From Lysobacterales bacterium 66-474 (GTDB lineage: Bacteria; Pseudomonadota; Gammaproteobacteria; Xanthomonadales; Rhodanobacteraceae): a DNA stretch of 64,000 nt. Below are positions 56,765-64,000 of this stretch, in pieces. Location of the stretch: the NCBI GenBank assembly GCA_001899805.1, contig MKWP01000001.1, forward strand, positions 129,001 through 193,000. Reading direction: 5' to 3'. Numbering within the stretch: the first letter of the stretch is position 1; every line of letters starts with the position of its first letter. A program made the translations under genes and the position numbers. Under the pieces are notes generated by a model. That model worked only from the letters and a program-made list of their open reading frames with translations. It searched no databases and had not been told where the DNA came from.

Positions 56765-56810
56765 CGGTTCTCCTTGCTTCGACCGGGACATCGAGTCCCG
56801 CGGAGAACCG
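56765..56810 (-). promoter_or_regulatory. metX: RBS-sequestering hairpin of the SAM riboswitch
   Basis: On the minus strand, CGGTTCTCC (56802-56810) pairs perfectly over 9 bp with GGAGAACCG (56765-56773), which contains the metX Shine-Dalgarno. An inner hairpin CGGGAC-tcgat-GTCCCG strengthens it. Upstream, the 3' strand of the aptamer helix (CCGAAAGA at 56852-56859) can pair instead with TCTTTCGG (56808-56815), which overlaps the anti-Shine-Dalgarno. The two states are therefore mutually exclusive. Confidence 0.75.
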
Positions 56811-56847
56811 AAAGAGCCGTCCAATCCCGCGGAGCGGGATCGCGCGA

Positions 56848-56962
56848 CTCATCTTTCGGGCGGCGCAGCGCGCCTCCGCAGGAGTTGGCACCGTGCACGA
56901 CCTTGCGATCGTGCGGGTTGCCCCGGCTTCCAAGGGCCTGTCCCTCAGCCGGTCTCGATGAG
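56848..56962 (-). ncRNA. SAM-I (S-box) riboswitch aptamer
   Basis: Read on the minus strand, it begins CTCATCGAGACCGG and GGCTGAGGGACAGGCCC. AAGCCGGGGCAACC, CGGTGCCAACTCC and a terminal CCGAAAGATGAG follow. This is the ordered set of S-box conserved blocks, with P1 formed by CTCATC and GATGAG. It controls metX-metB-hom in response to S-adenosylmethionine. High SAM should close P1, free the anti-Shine-Dalgarno and block translation. Confidence 0.95.
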
Positions 56963-56972
56963 CAGTGGGCGA

Positions 56973-57001
56973 ACTCTAGCGATGCGGCGTACGCGTGTCA
57001 A
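56973..57001 (-). promoter_or_regulatory. sigma70-type promoter of metX-metB-hom
   Basis: On the minus strand, a perfect TTGACA (56996-57001) is followed after 17 bp by TAGAGT (56973-56978, 4 of 6). Predicted transcription would start near 56966, only a few bases before the riboswitch aptamer, which fits well. Confidence 0.8.
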
Positions 57002-57006
57002 CGCTC

Positions 57007-57030
57007 ATATGGACGTTTAGACGTCCATAT
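57007..57030. promoter_or_regulatory. 24-bp operator-like inverted repeat upstream of the metX promoter
   Basis: ATATGGACGT-ttag-ACGTCCATAT has 10-bp perfect arms. It sits just upstream of the -35 element, roughly 41-64 bp before the predicted start, where activators or upstream-binding repressors act. In the MetJ register it reads as GGACGTTT and AGACGTCC, 6 and 7 of 8 to the enterobacterial met box AGACGTCT. ArsR-type SahR regulators are another possibility. Confidence 0.6.
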
Positions 57031-57221
57031 AACCAATCATCATCTGACCGTCGGCGCGACCCCGCTCGCCTGCCGCGGGGCCGGCCGCCCCCCGGCCCGG
57101 TCGCAGCAGTGCCGGCTCCGTTGCGTTGAAATCCGAATGTCCGCGGCAATCGGCTGTCGAAAACGCATCCCCTCAGCCGTCGTCAGGCCATACTGTCCGT
57201 GAAAAACAAGGAGACGCCACG
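57031..57221. other. Leader region upstream of the GST gene
   Basis: GC-rich, with no gene and no clear promoter. It lies between the 24-bp inverted repeat and the gst gene, so the same operator could in principle also serve the divergent gene. Confidence 0.3.
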
Positions 57222-57845
57222 ATGAACCTTTACTGGTCCGACGTGCTGTCGCCGCGCAAGGTCTGCGCGGTCGCGAAGTACCTGCAATCGCCGGTCGAGT
57301 ACGCCTACCTCGACCTCGGGCGCGGCGAACACAAGACCCCCGAATACCTCGCGCTCAACCCCAACGGCAAGGTGCCGACGCTGGTCGACGGTGCACGTTC
57401 GCTGTGGGAGGCCGATGCGATCATGTGCCACCTGGCCGCGCGCTGCGACTCCGACCTGTGGCCCCAGGACGCCCGCCAGGTGGACGTACTGCGCTGGCTG
57501 AGCTGGGAGCTGGCGAATCTCTACCCCAGCGTCGGCGCGCTGTATTTCGAGTACATCGTCAAGCCGCGCTTCGGCCTGGGCGATGCCGACCCGGCCGCGG
57601 TCAAGCGCGCCAGCGACGATTGGCGCCACCTTGCGACGCTGCTGGACGATCATTTGCACGGCCGCCGCTGGCTGGTGGGCGATTCGATCACGGTCGCCGA
57701 CTTCGCGGCGGCGATCGCGCTGCCCTACGCCGAACGCGCGCACATACCGTTGCAGGAATTTCCCGCGATCCGTCGCTGGCACGACCGCCTGAACGAAATC
57801 GACGCCTGGCGCGAACCTTTTCCCGTGTTGGCCGAAGCGTCCTGA
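57222..57845 (+). CDS. Glutathione S-transferase family protein
   Basis: The 207-residue protein has an N-terminal thioredoxin-like domain (NLYWSDVLSPRKVCAVAKYL, with Ser-Pro-Arg-Lys in the active-site loop, and NPNGKVPTLVDG with the cis-Pro) and a C-terminal helical domain (LVGDSITVADFAAAIALPYAE). It probably conjugates or reduces with glutathione; substrate unknown. The start ATG at 57222 follows AAGGAGACGCCACG. Confidence 0.92.
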   Translation: MNLYWSDVLSPRKVCAVAKYLQSPVEYAYLDLGRGEHKTPEYLALNPNGKVPTLVDGARSLWEADAIMCHLAARCDSDLWPQDARQVDVLRWLSWELANLYPSVGALYFEYIVKPRFGLGDADPAAVKRASDDWRHLATLLDDHLHGRRWLVGDSITVADFAAAIALPYAERAHIPLQEFPAIRRWHDRLNEIDAWREPFPVLAEAS

Positions 57846-57924
57846 ACGCGTGCGCGAGCCCTTGTCGATTTTCCGCGACGCCGTTCGTCGCCAGGACGAG
57901 CAGCCCACAACCAGGGAACCAGTG

Positions 57925-58344
57925 ATGAAACTCGAAGCCTATCTGTTCTTCAACGACCAGGCCGCCGAAGCGTTTGATTTCTACGCCAGCTGTCTCGGCG
58001 GAAAGATCGCCATGAAGGTGGCCATGGGCGAAATGCCCGGCTGCGACCAACTGCCGCCCGAGGCGAAAAAGCAAATCGCACACGTACGACTCGAGGCCGG
58101 CGACGCCGTACTGCTGGGCTCGGACTGGTGCGGCCCGACTCCCGAACCTTACCCCGGCATCCACGGCAACGCGGTCTGCATCAGCGCCAGAAACCCTGCA
58201 GAAGCCGAGCGCCTGTTCGCGAGCTTGAGCCAGGGCGGCAAGGTCACGATGCCGATTGCGGAAACCTCCTGGGCGTTGCGCTTCGGGATGTTCACCGACC
58301 GCTTCGGCGCGAGCTGGATGGTCAACTGCAACCGACCGGCATGA
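57925..58344 (+). CDS. VOC family protein (PhnB/glyoxalase-like)
   Basis: The 139-residue protein of the vicinal oxygen chelate fold has AYLFFNDQAAEAFDFYASCLGG and a second half ending RFGMFTDRFGASWMVNC, as in PhnB-like proteins. Enzymatic role is unknown. The metal-ligand set of glyoxalases is not clearly complete. It follows gst by about 80 bp on the same strand and precedes a YceI gene. Confidence 0.9.
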   Translation: MKLEAYLFFNDQAAEAFDFYASCLGGKIAMKVAMGEMPGCDQLPPEAKKQIAHVRLEAGDAVLLGSDWCGPTPEPYPGIHGNAVCISARNPAEAERLFASLSQGGKVTMPIAETSWALRFGMFTDRFGASWMVNCNRPA

Positions 58345-58360
58345 GACGGAGACACGTGCC

Positions 58361-58987
58361 ATGAAAGCTCTCCGATGCGCGATCTGCCTCGGTCTCCTGG
58401 CCCTGCCATTGTTGGCGACGACCGCGACCGCAGCCACGCCGGTTCGATTCACCATCGACCCCGACCACACCTACCCGAGCTTCGCCGCCGACCACATGGG
58501 CCTTTCGACCTGGCGCGGCAAGTTCGACCACAGCACCGGCACGGTCACGCTGGATCGCGGGAAGCGCACGGGCACGATCCACATCGTGACGCGCGTCGAC
58601 AGCATCAACTTCGGCAACGCGCCGCTGGCGCAGATGGTGCTGCGTGACACGCTGCCCGCTTCGCTGTGCAAGACGCAATGCGCGTTCTTCGATGCCGCGA
58701 AATACCCGACTGCCACCTATGACGGCACGCTCGCGGATTTCGTGGACGGCGCACCGACGCGCGTGGCCGGGAAACTGACGTTGCACGGCGTCACGCGTCC
58801 GCTGGATCTGAAGATCGAACACTTCAAATGCATCCCCGATCCGATGCTGCATCCACGCGAGCGTTGCGGCGCGGAAGCCTCGACCACGTTCGACCGCGCC
58901 GATTTCGGGATCGACGCGGGCAAGTCGTTCGGCCTCGACACCAAGGTCTCCATGCAAATCCAGGTCGAGGCGGTGCAGGATCCATGA
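58361..58987 (+). CDS. YceI family periplasmic protein
   Basis: The 208-residue protein has a signal peptide (AICLGLLALPLLATTATA) and a lipocalin-like YceI domain (FTIDPDHTYPSFAADHMGLSTWRGKF in parts, KLTLHGVTRPLDLKIEHFKC, STTFDRADFGIDAG). Family members bind isoprenoid-type lipids. It starts 16 bp after the VOC gene, so gst-VOC-YceI may form one transcript. Confidence 0.93.
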   Translation: MKALRCAICLGLLALPLLATTATAATPVRFTIDPDHTYPSFAADHMGLSTWRGKFDHSTGTVTLDRGKRTGTIHIVTRVDSINFGNAPLAQMVLRDTLPASLCKTQCAFFDAAKYPTATYDGTLADFVDGAPTRVAGKLTLHGVTRPLDLKIEHFKCIPDPMLHPRERCGAEASTTFDRADFGIDAGKSFGLDTKVSMQIQVEAVQDP

Positions 58988-59081
58988 ACCGCGGGATGGC
59001 GTGTCCGGCGCCGGCCGTCGCGCCTGAAGCCGTGTCCTTCGCCTATACTGCGGAACTCCTGAAACTGCCCGGACTCCCCGC

Positions 59082-60473
59082 ATGTCGATGCCACGCATCT
59101 GCCTGGCCGCTGGCCTTGCCCTGACCCTTGCCGCGCCGCAAGCCTTCGCGGAGACCACGCAGCAGTCGATGCCGGAGACCATGGCCATGCTGCGCCACGC
59201 CATCGCCGCGCAAACCGTGGCAGGCAAGGACCAGGTGCCCGCCTTCGCGGAGTACCTCGCCGGCAAGCTGGAATCGGCCGGCTTCGCCAAATCCGACATC
59301 ACGATCATTCCGGTCGGCGAGACCGCCGCGCTGGTGGTGCGTTACCCCGGCAGCGACGCGAACCTCAAGCCCATCCTGCTTTCCGGGCACATGGACGTGG
59401 TCGCCGCGAATCCGGCGGACTGGAAGCGCGACCCGTTCAAGCTGATCGAGGAGAACGGTTATCTCTACGGCCGCGGCTCGGCCGACATGAAGACCAACGT
59501 GATCGCGCTGACCGAAACCTTCATGCGCTTGAAGCGCGAACACTACGCGCCGAAGCGCAGCATGATCCTGGTGTTCTCGGGCGACGAGGAAACCGACATG
59601 GCGACCACGCGCGAACTCGCCAGGCGCTACCACGATGCCGAGTTCCTGCTCAACGCCGACGCGGGCGGCGGCACCCTGAACGCGCAAGGCAAGCCGGTGG
59701 TGTACGAAATCCAGGCCGCCGAAAAGACCTACGCCGATTTCAAGTTGACCGTCACCTCGGCCGGCGGTCATTCCAGCGAACCCGACGTGCCGAAGAACGC
59801 GATCTACCGCCTGGCCAAGGCGCTCGAGCGCGTGGCCGTGTACCAATTTCCGGTGCAACACAGCGAGATCACCCTGGCTTCGTTGAAGGCGACGGGCGAA
59901 CACAACACGGGCCCGATCGCCGACGCGATGCGCGCGTTCGCCACAAATCCGGATGACGCCAAGGCCGCCGCGGTGCTCTCCGCCGACCCCGCCTACGTCG
60001 GCCAGATCCGTACCACCTGCGTCGCCACCATGCTGGACGGCGGGCACGCCTTGAACGCGCTGCCGCAGCGCGCCGACGCCAACGTCAACTGCCGCATCTT
60101 CCCCGGCACGCATGTCGCGTCGGTGCAGGCCACCCTCGCGAAGGTAATCGACGACCCGAGCGTCGAGATCACGCTGCGCCCGCCGCCGCCGGTGGAAAGC
60201 CCGGCCTCGCCGCTGCGCAAGGACGTGGTGGACGCCGTCAGCGCGGTGATGCACCAGCGCTATCCCGGCCTCGACATCGTGCCGGGGATGTCGGCCGGTG
60301 CGTCGGACAGCATGTACTTCCGCAACGCGGGCGTACCCAGTTACGGCGTCGATCCGACGTTTTCCAAGCCCAACGACACCTTTGCGCACGGGTTGAATGA
60401 GAAACTGCTGGCGTTCAACGTGCCGTGGGCGCTGGATTTCTGGCACGCGCTGCTCACCAAGCTCACGCAATGA
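59082..60473 (+). CDS. Secreted M20 family metallopeptidase
   Basis: The 463-residue protein has a signal peptide ([18 protein letters not shown]). Di-zinc motifs are SGHMDVV, the GRGSADMK bridging Asp and SGDEETD, followed by the dimerisation domain ([16 protein letters not shown]). Members remove amino acids from peptides or deacylate amino acids in the periplasm. Start ATG 59082; MPR two codons on is an alternative. Confidence 0.92.
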   Translation: MSMPRICLAAGLALTLAAPQAFAETTQQSMPETMAMLRHAIAAQTVAGKDQVPAFAEYLAGKLESAGFAKSDITIIPVGETAALVVRYPGSDANLKPILLSGHMDVVAANPADWKRDPFKLIEENGYLYGRGSADMKTNVIALTETFMRLKREHYAPKRSMILVFSGDEETDMATTRELARRYHDAEFLLNADAGGGTLNAQGKPVVYEIQAAEKTYADFKLTVTSAGGHSSEPDVPKNAIYRLAKALERVAVYQFPVQHSEITLASLKATGEHNTGPIADAMRAFATNPDDAKAAAVLSADPAYVGQIRTTCVATMLDGGHALNALPQRADANVNCRIFPGTHVASVQATLAKVIDDPSVEITLRPPPPVESPASPLRKDVVDAVSAVMHQRYPGLDIVPGMSAGASDSMYFRNAGVPSYGVDPTFSKPNDTFAHGLNEKLLAFNVPWALDFWHALLTKLTQ

Positions 60474-60479
60474 TGCGTC

Positions 60480-60508
60480 TTGGGGAGCTTGGCAAGGCCC
60501 GCTAGAAT
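60480..60508 (+). promoter_or_regulatory. Putative promoter of prfC
   Basis: TAGAAT at 60503-60508 (5 of 6) is preceded after 17 bp by TTGGGG (3 of 6, TTG present). The leader would be about 26 nt and consist almost wholly of the hairpin at 60510-60536. Confidence 0.5.
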
Positions 60509-60509
60509 G

Positions 60510-60536
60510 GCGGGTTTGCGTTGTGCGCAAACCCGC
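60510..60536 (+). promoter_or_regulatory. Hairpin immediately upstream of prfC
   Basis: GCGGGTTTGCG and CGCAAACCCGC form an 11-bp perfect stem with a TTGTG loop, ending 4 nt before the prfC ATG. There is no purine-rich Shine-Dalgarno between hairpin and ATG. Confidence 0.6.
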
Positions 60537-60540
60537 CACC

Positions 60541-62142
60541 ATGTCCGCCCACTCCACTGAAACCCAGCGCCGTCGCACCTTCGCGATCATCTCGCATCCC
60601 GACGCCGGCAAGACCACGCTGACCGAAAAGCTGCTGCTGTTCGGCGGCGCGATCCAGATGGCCGGCGCGGTGAAATCCCGCAAGTCCGCGCGCCATGCGA
60701 CGTCCGACTGGATGGCGATGGAAAAGGAGCGCGGGATCTCCGTGACCTCTTCGGTGATGCAGTTCCCCTACGAGGGCCGCATCGTCAACCTGCTGGACAC
60801 CCCCGGCCACGCGGACTTTTCCGAAGACACCTATCGGGTCCTCACCGCGGTCGATTCCGCGCTGATGGTGATCGACTGTGCCAAGGGCGTCGAGGAACGC
60901 ACCATCAAGCTGATGGAGGTGTGCCGTCTCCGCGCCACGCCGATCATGACCTTCATCAACAAGCTCGACCGCGAGGGCCGCTCGCCGATCGAATTGCTGG
61001 ACGAAGTCGAATCGGTGCTGAAAATCCAGTGCGCGCCGGTATCCTGGCCGATCGGAATGGGCAAGCGCCTGAAAGGTGTGTACCACCTGCTCGACGACGA
61101 AGTGCACCTGTATGAGAGCGGCCGCAATTTCACGCGCCAGGATTCGACGATCCTCCAGGGGCTGGACGATCCGGAACTCGAACAGCGCATCGGCGCCGAC
61201 GCGCTGGCCGAACTGCGCGAGGAACTGGAACTGGTGCGGGGCGCCTCGCATCCGTTCGACATCGACAAATACCTCGCCGGTGAACAGACGCCGGTGTTCT
61301 TCGGCTCGGGCATCAACAACTTCGGGGTGCAGCCGTTGCTGGACTTCTTCGTCGAGCACGCGCCGTCGCCGCAGGCGCGTGCAACTGCAACGCGCGAAGT
61401 GTCGCCTGAAGAAGAAAAACTCTCGGGCTTCGTGTTCAAGATCCAGGCCAACATGGATCCGGCGCACCGCGACCGCGTCGCCTTCCTGCGCGTCTGTTCC
61501 GGCTCGTACAAGCCGAACATGAAGGCGCTGCAGGTGCGCACCGGCAAGGAAGTGAAACTCGCCAATGCGCTGACCTTCATGGCGTCCGAACGCGAGATCG
61601 CGGAAGAAGCCTATCCCGGCGACGTGATCGGCCTGCACAACCACGGCACCATCTCGATCGGCGACAGTTTCAGTGAAGGCGAGAAACTGGTCTTCATCGG
61701 CATCCCGAATTTTGCGCCGGAACTGTTCCGCCGCGCGCACCTGCGCGATCCGCTGAAGATGAAGGCGTTGCGCGCGGGCCTCGCGCAGTTGTCCGAGGAA
61801 GGCGCGACGCAATTCTTCCGCCCGCTGATGTCGAACGATCTGATCTTGGGCGCGGTGGGCGTGCTGCAGTTCGACGTGGCGGCGTATCGGCTGAAGGACG
61901 AATACAACGTCGATTGCGCGTTCGAGAACGTCGGCGTCGTCACCGCGCGCTGGGTGCATTGCGACGACGCGAAGAAGCTTGCCGACTTCCGCGAACGCAA
62001 CGCGATGCACCTTGCCATCGATGCCGCGGAGCAACTGGTGTACCTCGCGCCCACCCGCGTGAACCTGCAACTCGCGCAGGAACGCTGGCCGCAAGTCACG
62101 TTCACGGATACCCGTGAACACGCCGGCGTGATGGCGCCCTGA
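60541..62142 (+). CDS. prfC: Peptide chain release factor 3
   Basis: The 533-residue translational GTPase recycles RF1 and RF2 after peptide release. G1 is SHPDAGKTT, the switch region has [17 protein letters not shown]3 is DTPGHADF, and G4 NKLD is in [10 protein letters not shown]. Length matches E. coli (529). The start ATG at 60541 begins [20 protein letters not shown] promoter and a leader hairpin lie directly upstream. Confidence 0.97.
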   Translation: MSAHSTETQRRRTFAIISHPDAGKTTLTEKLLLFGGAIQMAGAVKSRKSARHATSDWMAMEKERGISVTSSVMQFPYEGRIVNLLDTPGHADFSEDTYRVLTAVDSALMVIDCAKGVEERTIKLMEVCRLRATPIMTFINKLDREGRSPIELLDEVESVLKIQCAPVSWPIGMGKRLKGVYHLLDDEVHLYESGRNFTRQDSTILQGLDDPELEQRIGADALAELREELELVRGASHPFDIDKYLAGEQTPVFFGSGINNFGVQPLLDFFVEHAPSPQARATATREVSPEEEKLSGFVFKIQANMDPAHRDRVAFLRVCSGSYKPNMKALQVRTGKEVKLANALTFMASEREIAEEAYPGDVIGLHNHGTISIGDSFSEGEKLVFIGIPNFAPELFRRAHLRDPLKMKALRAGLAQLSEEGATQFFRPLMSNDLILGAVGVLQFDVAAYRLKDEYNVDCAFENVGVVTARWVHCDDAKKLADFRERNAMHLAIDAAEQLVYLAPTRVNLQLAQERWPQVTFTDTREHAGVMAP

Positions 62143-62160
62143 GCGGCGGGAGTATTTTGC

Positions 62161-62276
62161 CGTCATTCCGGGGCCGCCGAATGCGCAGAGCGCATGCAGC
62201 GGAACCCGGGATCTGCAGTTGGGTTCCCGGTAAAAAAAACAGATTCCGGATCGCGCTATGCGCGTCCGGAATGACG
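62161..62276. repeat. 116-bp element with inverted ends downstream of prfC
   Basis: CGTCATTCCGG at the left end is mirrored by CCGGAATGACG at the right end (11 bp perfect). Inside are GAACCCGGGATC and GGGTTCCCGG, which can pair, and an A8 run. It fills most of the prfC/frmA gap and resembles a REP doublet or a small MITE. No protein is encoded. Confidence 0.75.
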
Positions 62277-62337
62277 ACAAGGCAAGTTCAAACCCGCGCG
62301 CTACACTGACGGTTCCCCTTTGCACGGAACCGCGCAC

Positions 62338-63447
62338 ATGAAAGTCAAAGCCGCCGTCGCGCACAAGGCCGGTGCACCGCTCAGCATCGAAACCGTCGAC
62401 CTCGAAGGCCCCCGCGCGGGAGAGGTGCTGGTGCAATTGAAGGCCACCGGCATCTGCCACACCGATGCCTTCACGTTGTCGGGCGACGATCCCGAAGGTT
62501 TGTTCCCGGTGATCCTCGGCCATGAAGGCGCGGGCATCGTGGTCGAAACCGGACCCGGCGTGACGTCGGTGAAAAGAGGCGACCACGTGATCCCGCTGTA
62601 TACGCCCGAGTGCCGCGAGTGCGAGTACTGCCTCAACCCGAAAACCAACCTGTGCCAGGCGATCCGGGAAACACAGGGCAAGGGGTTGATGCCGGATGGC
62701 AGCAGCCGGTTTTCATCGGGCGGCGAGTCGATCCACCACTACATGGGCACGTCCACGTTTGCCGAGTACACGGTGCTGCCCGAAATCGCGGTCGCGAAGA
62801 TCCGCGGGGACGCGCCGTTCGACAAGGTCTGCTACATCGGTTGCGGCGTGTCCACCGGGATCGGCGCGGTGATCAATTCGGCGAAGGTCGAACCCGGATC
62901 GAAGGTCGTGGTGTTCGGCCTCGGCGGCATCGGCTTGAACGTGATCCAGGGCGCACGCCTTGCCGGCGCAGCGATGATCGTGGGGGTCGATCGCAATCCG
63001 AAGCGCCGCGAACTCGCGGAAAAGTTCGGCATGACGCATTTCGTCAACACCAGCGAAGTCGAAGGCGACCTGGTGCCCTACCTCGTTTCGCTGACCCAAG
63101 GCGGCGCGGATTATTCGTTCGAATGCATCGGCAACGTCAAGGTGATGCGGCAGGCGCTGGAGTGCTGCCACAAGGGTTGGGGTGTGTCGTGCATCATCGG
63201 CGTGGCCGGCACCGGACAGGAAATTTCGACGCGGCCGTTCCAGCTCGTCACCGGCAGGCGCTGGATCGGCAGCGCGTTCGGTGGCATGCGCGGACGCACC
63301 GACGTGCCGAAAGTCGTCGACTGGTACATGCAGGGATTGATCGAGATCGACCCGATGATCACGCATCACTTGAGACTCGAAGAGATCAACCACGGCTTCG
63401 AGCTGATGCACAAGGGTGAGTCGATCCGCAGCGTGGTCGTTTATTGA
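62338..63447 (+). CDS. frmA: S-(hydroxymethyl)glutathione dehydrogenase (class III alcohol dehydrogenase)
   Basis: The 369-residue zinc enzyme oxidises the formaldehyde-glutathione adduct to S-formylglutathione. Catalytic zinc ligands lie in TGICHTDAF and GHEGAG, structural zinc cysteines in [15 protein letters not shown], and the cofactor motif is [15 protein letters not shown]. Start ATG 62338 begins [15 protein letters not shown]. It is followed after 1 bp by the hydrolase that completes the pathway. No FrmR repressor gene is adjacent in the window. Confidence 0.96.
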   Translation: MKVKAAVAHKAGAPLSIETVDLEGPRAGEVLVQLKATGICHTDAFTLSGDDPEGLFPVILGHEGAGIVVETGPGVTSVKRGDHVIPLYTPECRECEYCLNPKTNLCQAIRETQGKGLMPDGSSRFSSGGESIHHYMGTSTFAEYTVLPEIAVAKIRGDAPFDKVCYIGCGVSTGIGAVINSAKVEPGSKVVVFGLGGIGLNVIQGARLAGAAMIVGVDRNPKRRELAEKFGMTHFVNTSEVEGDLVPYLVSLTQGGADYSFECIGNVKVMRQALECCHKGWGVSCIIGVAGTGQEISTRPFQLVTGRRWIGSAFGGMRGRTDVPKVVDWYMQGLIEIDPMITHHLRLEEINHGFELMHKGESIRSVVVY

Positions 63448-63448
63448 G

Positions 63449-64000
63449 ATGGAAATCATTTCAGAGCAGCGCTGCTTCGGCGGCACGCAAGGGTTCTACC
63501 GGCACGAGTCGAAAGCCTGTGCCGGGCCGATGAACCTTGCCGTCTACACGCCGCCGCAAGCCGCGCGCGGGAGGATCCCGGCGCTGATCTACCTCGCCGG
63601 CCTTACCGCAACGCAGGAAACATTTCCGATCAAGGCTGGTGCGCAACGCGTCGCCGCCGAACTCGGCCTGATGCTCGTATCACCCGATACCAGTCCACGC
63701 GACACCGGCATCGAGGGTGCAAAAGACGACTGGGAATTCGGCGAAGGCGCGAGCTTCTACGTGGACGCGACGCAACCGCCATGGTCGACGCGCTTCCGGA
63801 TGGAAACCTGGATCGTCCGGGAATTGCCTGCGCTGATCGCCGAACATTTCCCCGCCGACATGCAACGCTGCGGGATCATGGGCCACTCGATGGGCGGACA
63901 CGGCGCATTGACGCTGGCGCTCAGGCATCCCGGCCAATACCGCTCGTTGTCGGCGCTGGCGCCGATCTGTTCACCGACGCGCGTGCCGTGGGGTGAACGC
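63449..64000 (+). CDS. frmB: S-formylglutathione hydrolase, 3' end outside the window
   Basis: The first 184 codons are present. The esterase D family start EIISEQRCFGGTQGFYRHES is followed by AGLTATQETFPIKAGAQR, SPDTSPRDTGIEG and the nucleophile Ser in CGIMGHSMGGHGALTLAL. It releases formate and glutathione from S-formylglutathione. The ATG lies 1 bp after the frmA stop. The rest, including the Asp and His of the triad, lies beyond the window. Confidence 0.95.
   Translation, partial: MEIISEQRCFGGTQGFYRHESKACAGPMNLAVYTPPQAARGRIPALIYLAGLTATQETFPIKAGAQRVAAELGLMLVSPDTSPRDTGIEGAKDDWEFGEGASFYVDATQPPWSTRFRMETWIVRELPALIAEHFPADMQRCGIMGHSMGGHGALTLALRHPGQYRSLSALAPICSPTRVPWGER

Overview
The window is high-GC (roughly two thirds G+C) gammaproteobacterial chromosome. 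Gene content and order point to the order Xanthomonadales, most likely Rhodanobacteraceae or Xanthomonadaceae. Signs of this are mrcA divergent from pilMNOPQ, a moxR/Bat cluster, a split Mla system, an S-box riboswitch ahead of metX-metB-hom, and many short dispersed palindromic repeats. The lineage is inferred from sequence recall; no search was run. I saw no tRNA, rRNA, CRISPR array, prophage or transposase gene.

Layout: (1) 0-6 kb: the 3' part of an ABC-transport auxiliary lipoprotein gene, then a minus-strand tripartite exporter operon (HlyD-type adaptor, ATPase, two different FtsX-type permeases) followed by a small membrane protein. (2) 6-8 kb: FAH-family enzyme, mscL and a macrodomain protein. 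(3) 7.9-15.3 kb: six-gene minus-strand moxR/DUF58/DUF4381/BatA/BatB-C/BatD operon with ATGA or GTGA-type overlaps. (4) 15.4-20.9 kb: pilMNOPQ type IV pilus operon, with an odd 101-bp duplication between pilM and pilN; mrcA (PBP1a) diverges from it. (5) 24-32.5 kb: housekeeping genes gltA, rpmE2, recG, ridA, spoT and rpoZ. (6) 32.6-36.9 kb: mlaA convergent with mlaFEDCB, which together handle outer-membrane lipid asymmetry. (7) 36.9-44 kb: gmk-yicC, divergent rph-rdgB-hemW, a zinc-ribbon protein, and a DUF1631/PilZ pair. (8) 44-53.4 kb: the most accessory-looking part. It holds pepQ, an islet with a TPR/retropepsin-like lipoprotein bounded by a 178-bp duplication of the pepQ 3' end, a cyclase-like TPR protein, an APC permease and a second TolB-like/TPR membrane protein. 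(9) 53.4-57 kb: methionine operon metX-metB-hom behind a sigma70-like promoter, a 24-bp inverted repeat and a SAM-I riboswitch whose expression platform can mask the metX ribosome-binding site. (10) 57-64 kb: GST, VOC protein, YceI, M20 peptidase, prfC, frmA and the start of frmB.

The items most worth a second look are: the duplication-derived 33-codon ORF that bridges pilM and pilN with one-base overlaps on both sides; the lipoprotein islet at the 3' end of pepQ; the layered control region of the methionine operon; two families of dispersed palindromic repeats, one of which supplies the end of rdgB and probably the start region of hemW; and repeat-derived peptides inside BatD and the DUF58 protein.

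Coordinates of gene starts were chosen from reading frame, domain extent and visible Shine-Dalgarno sequences. Several are uncertain and are flagged.
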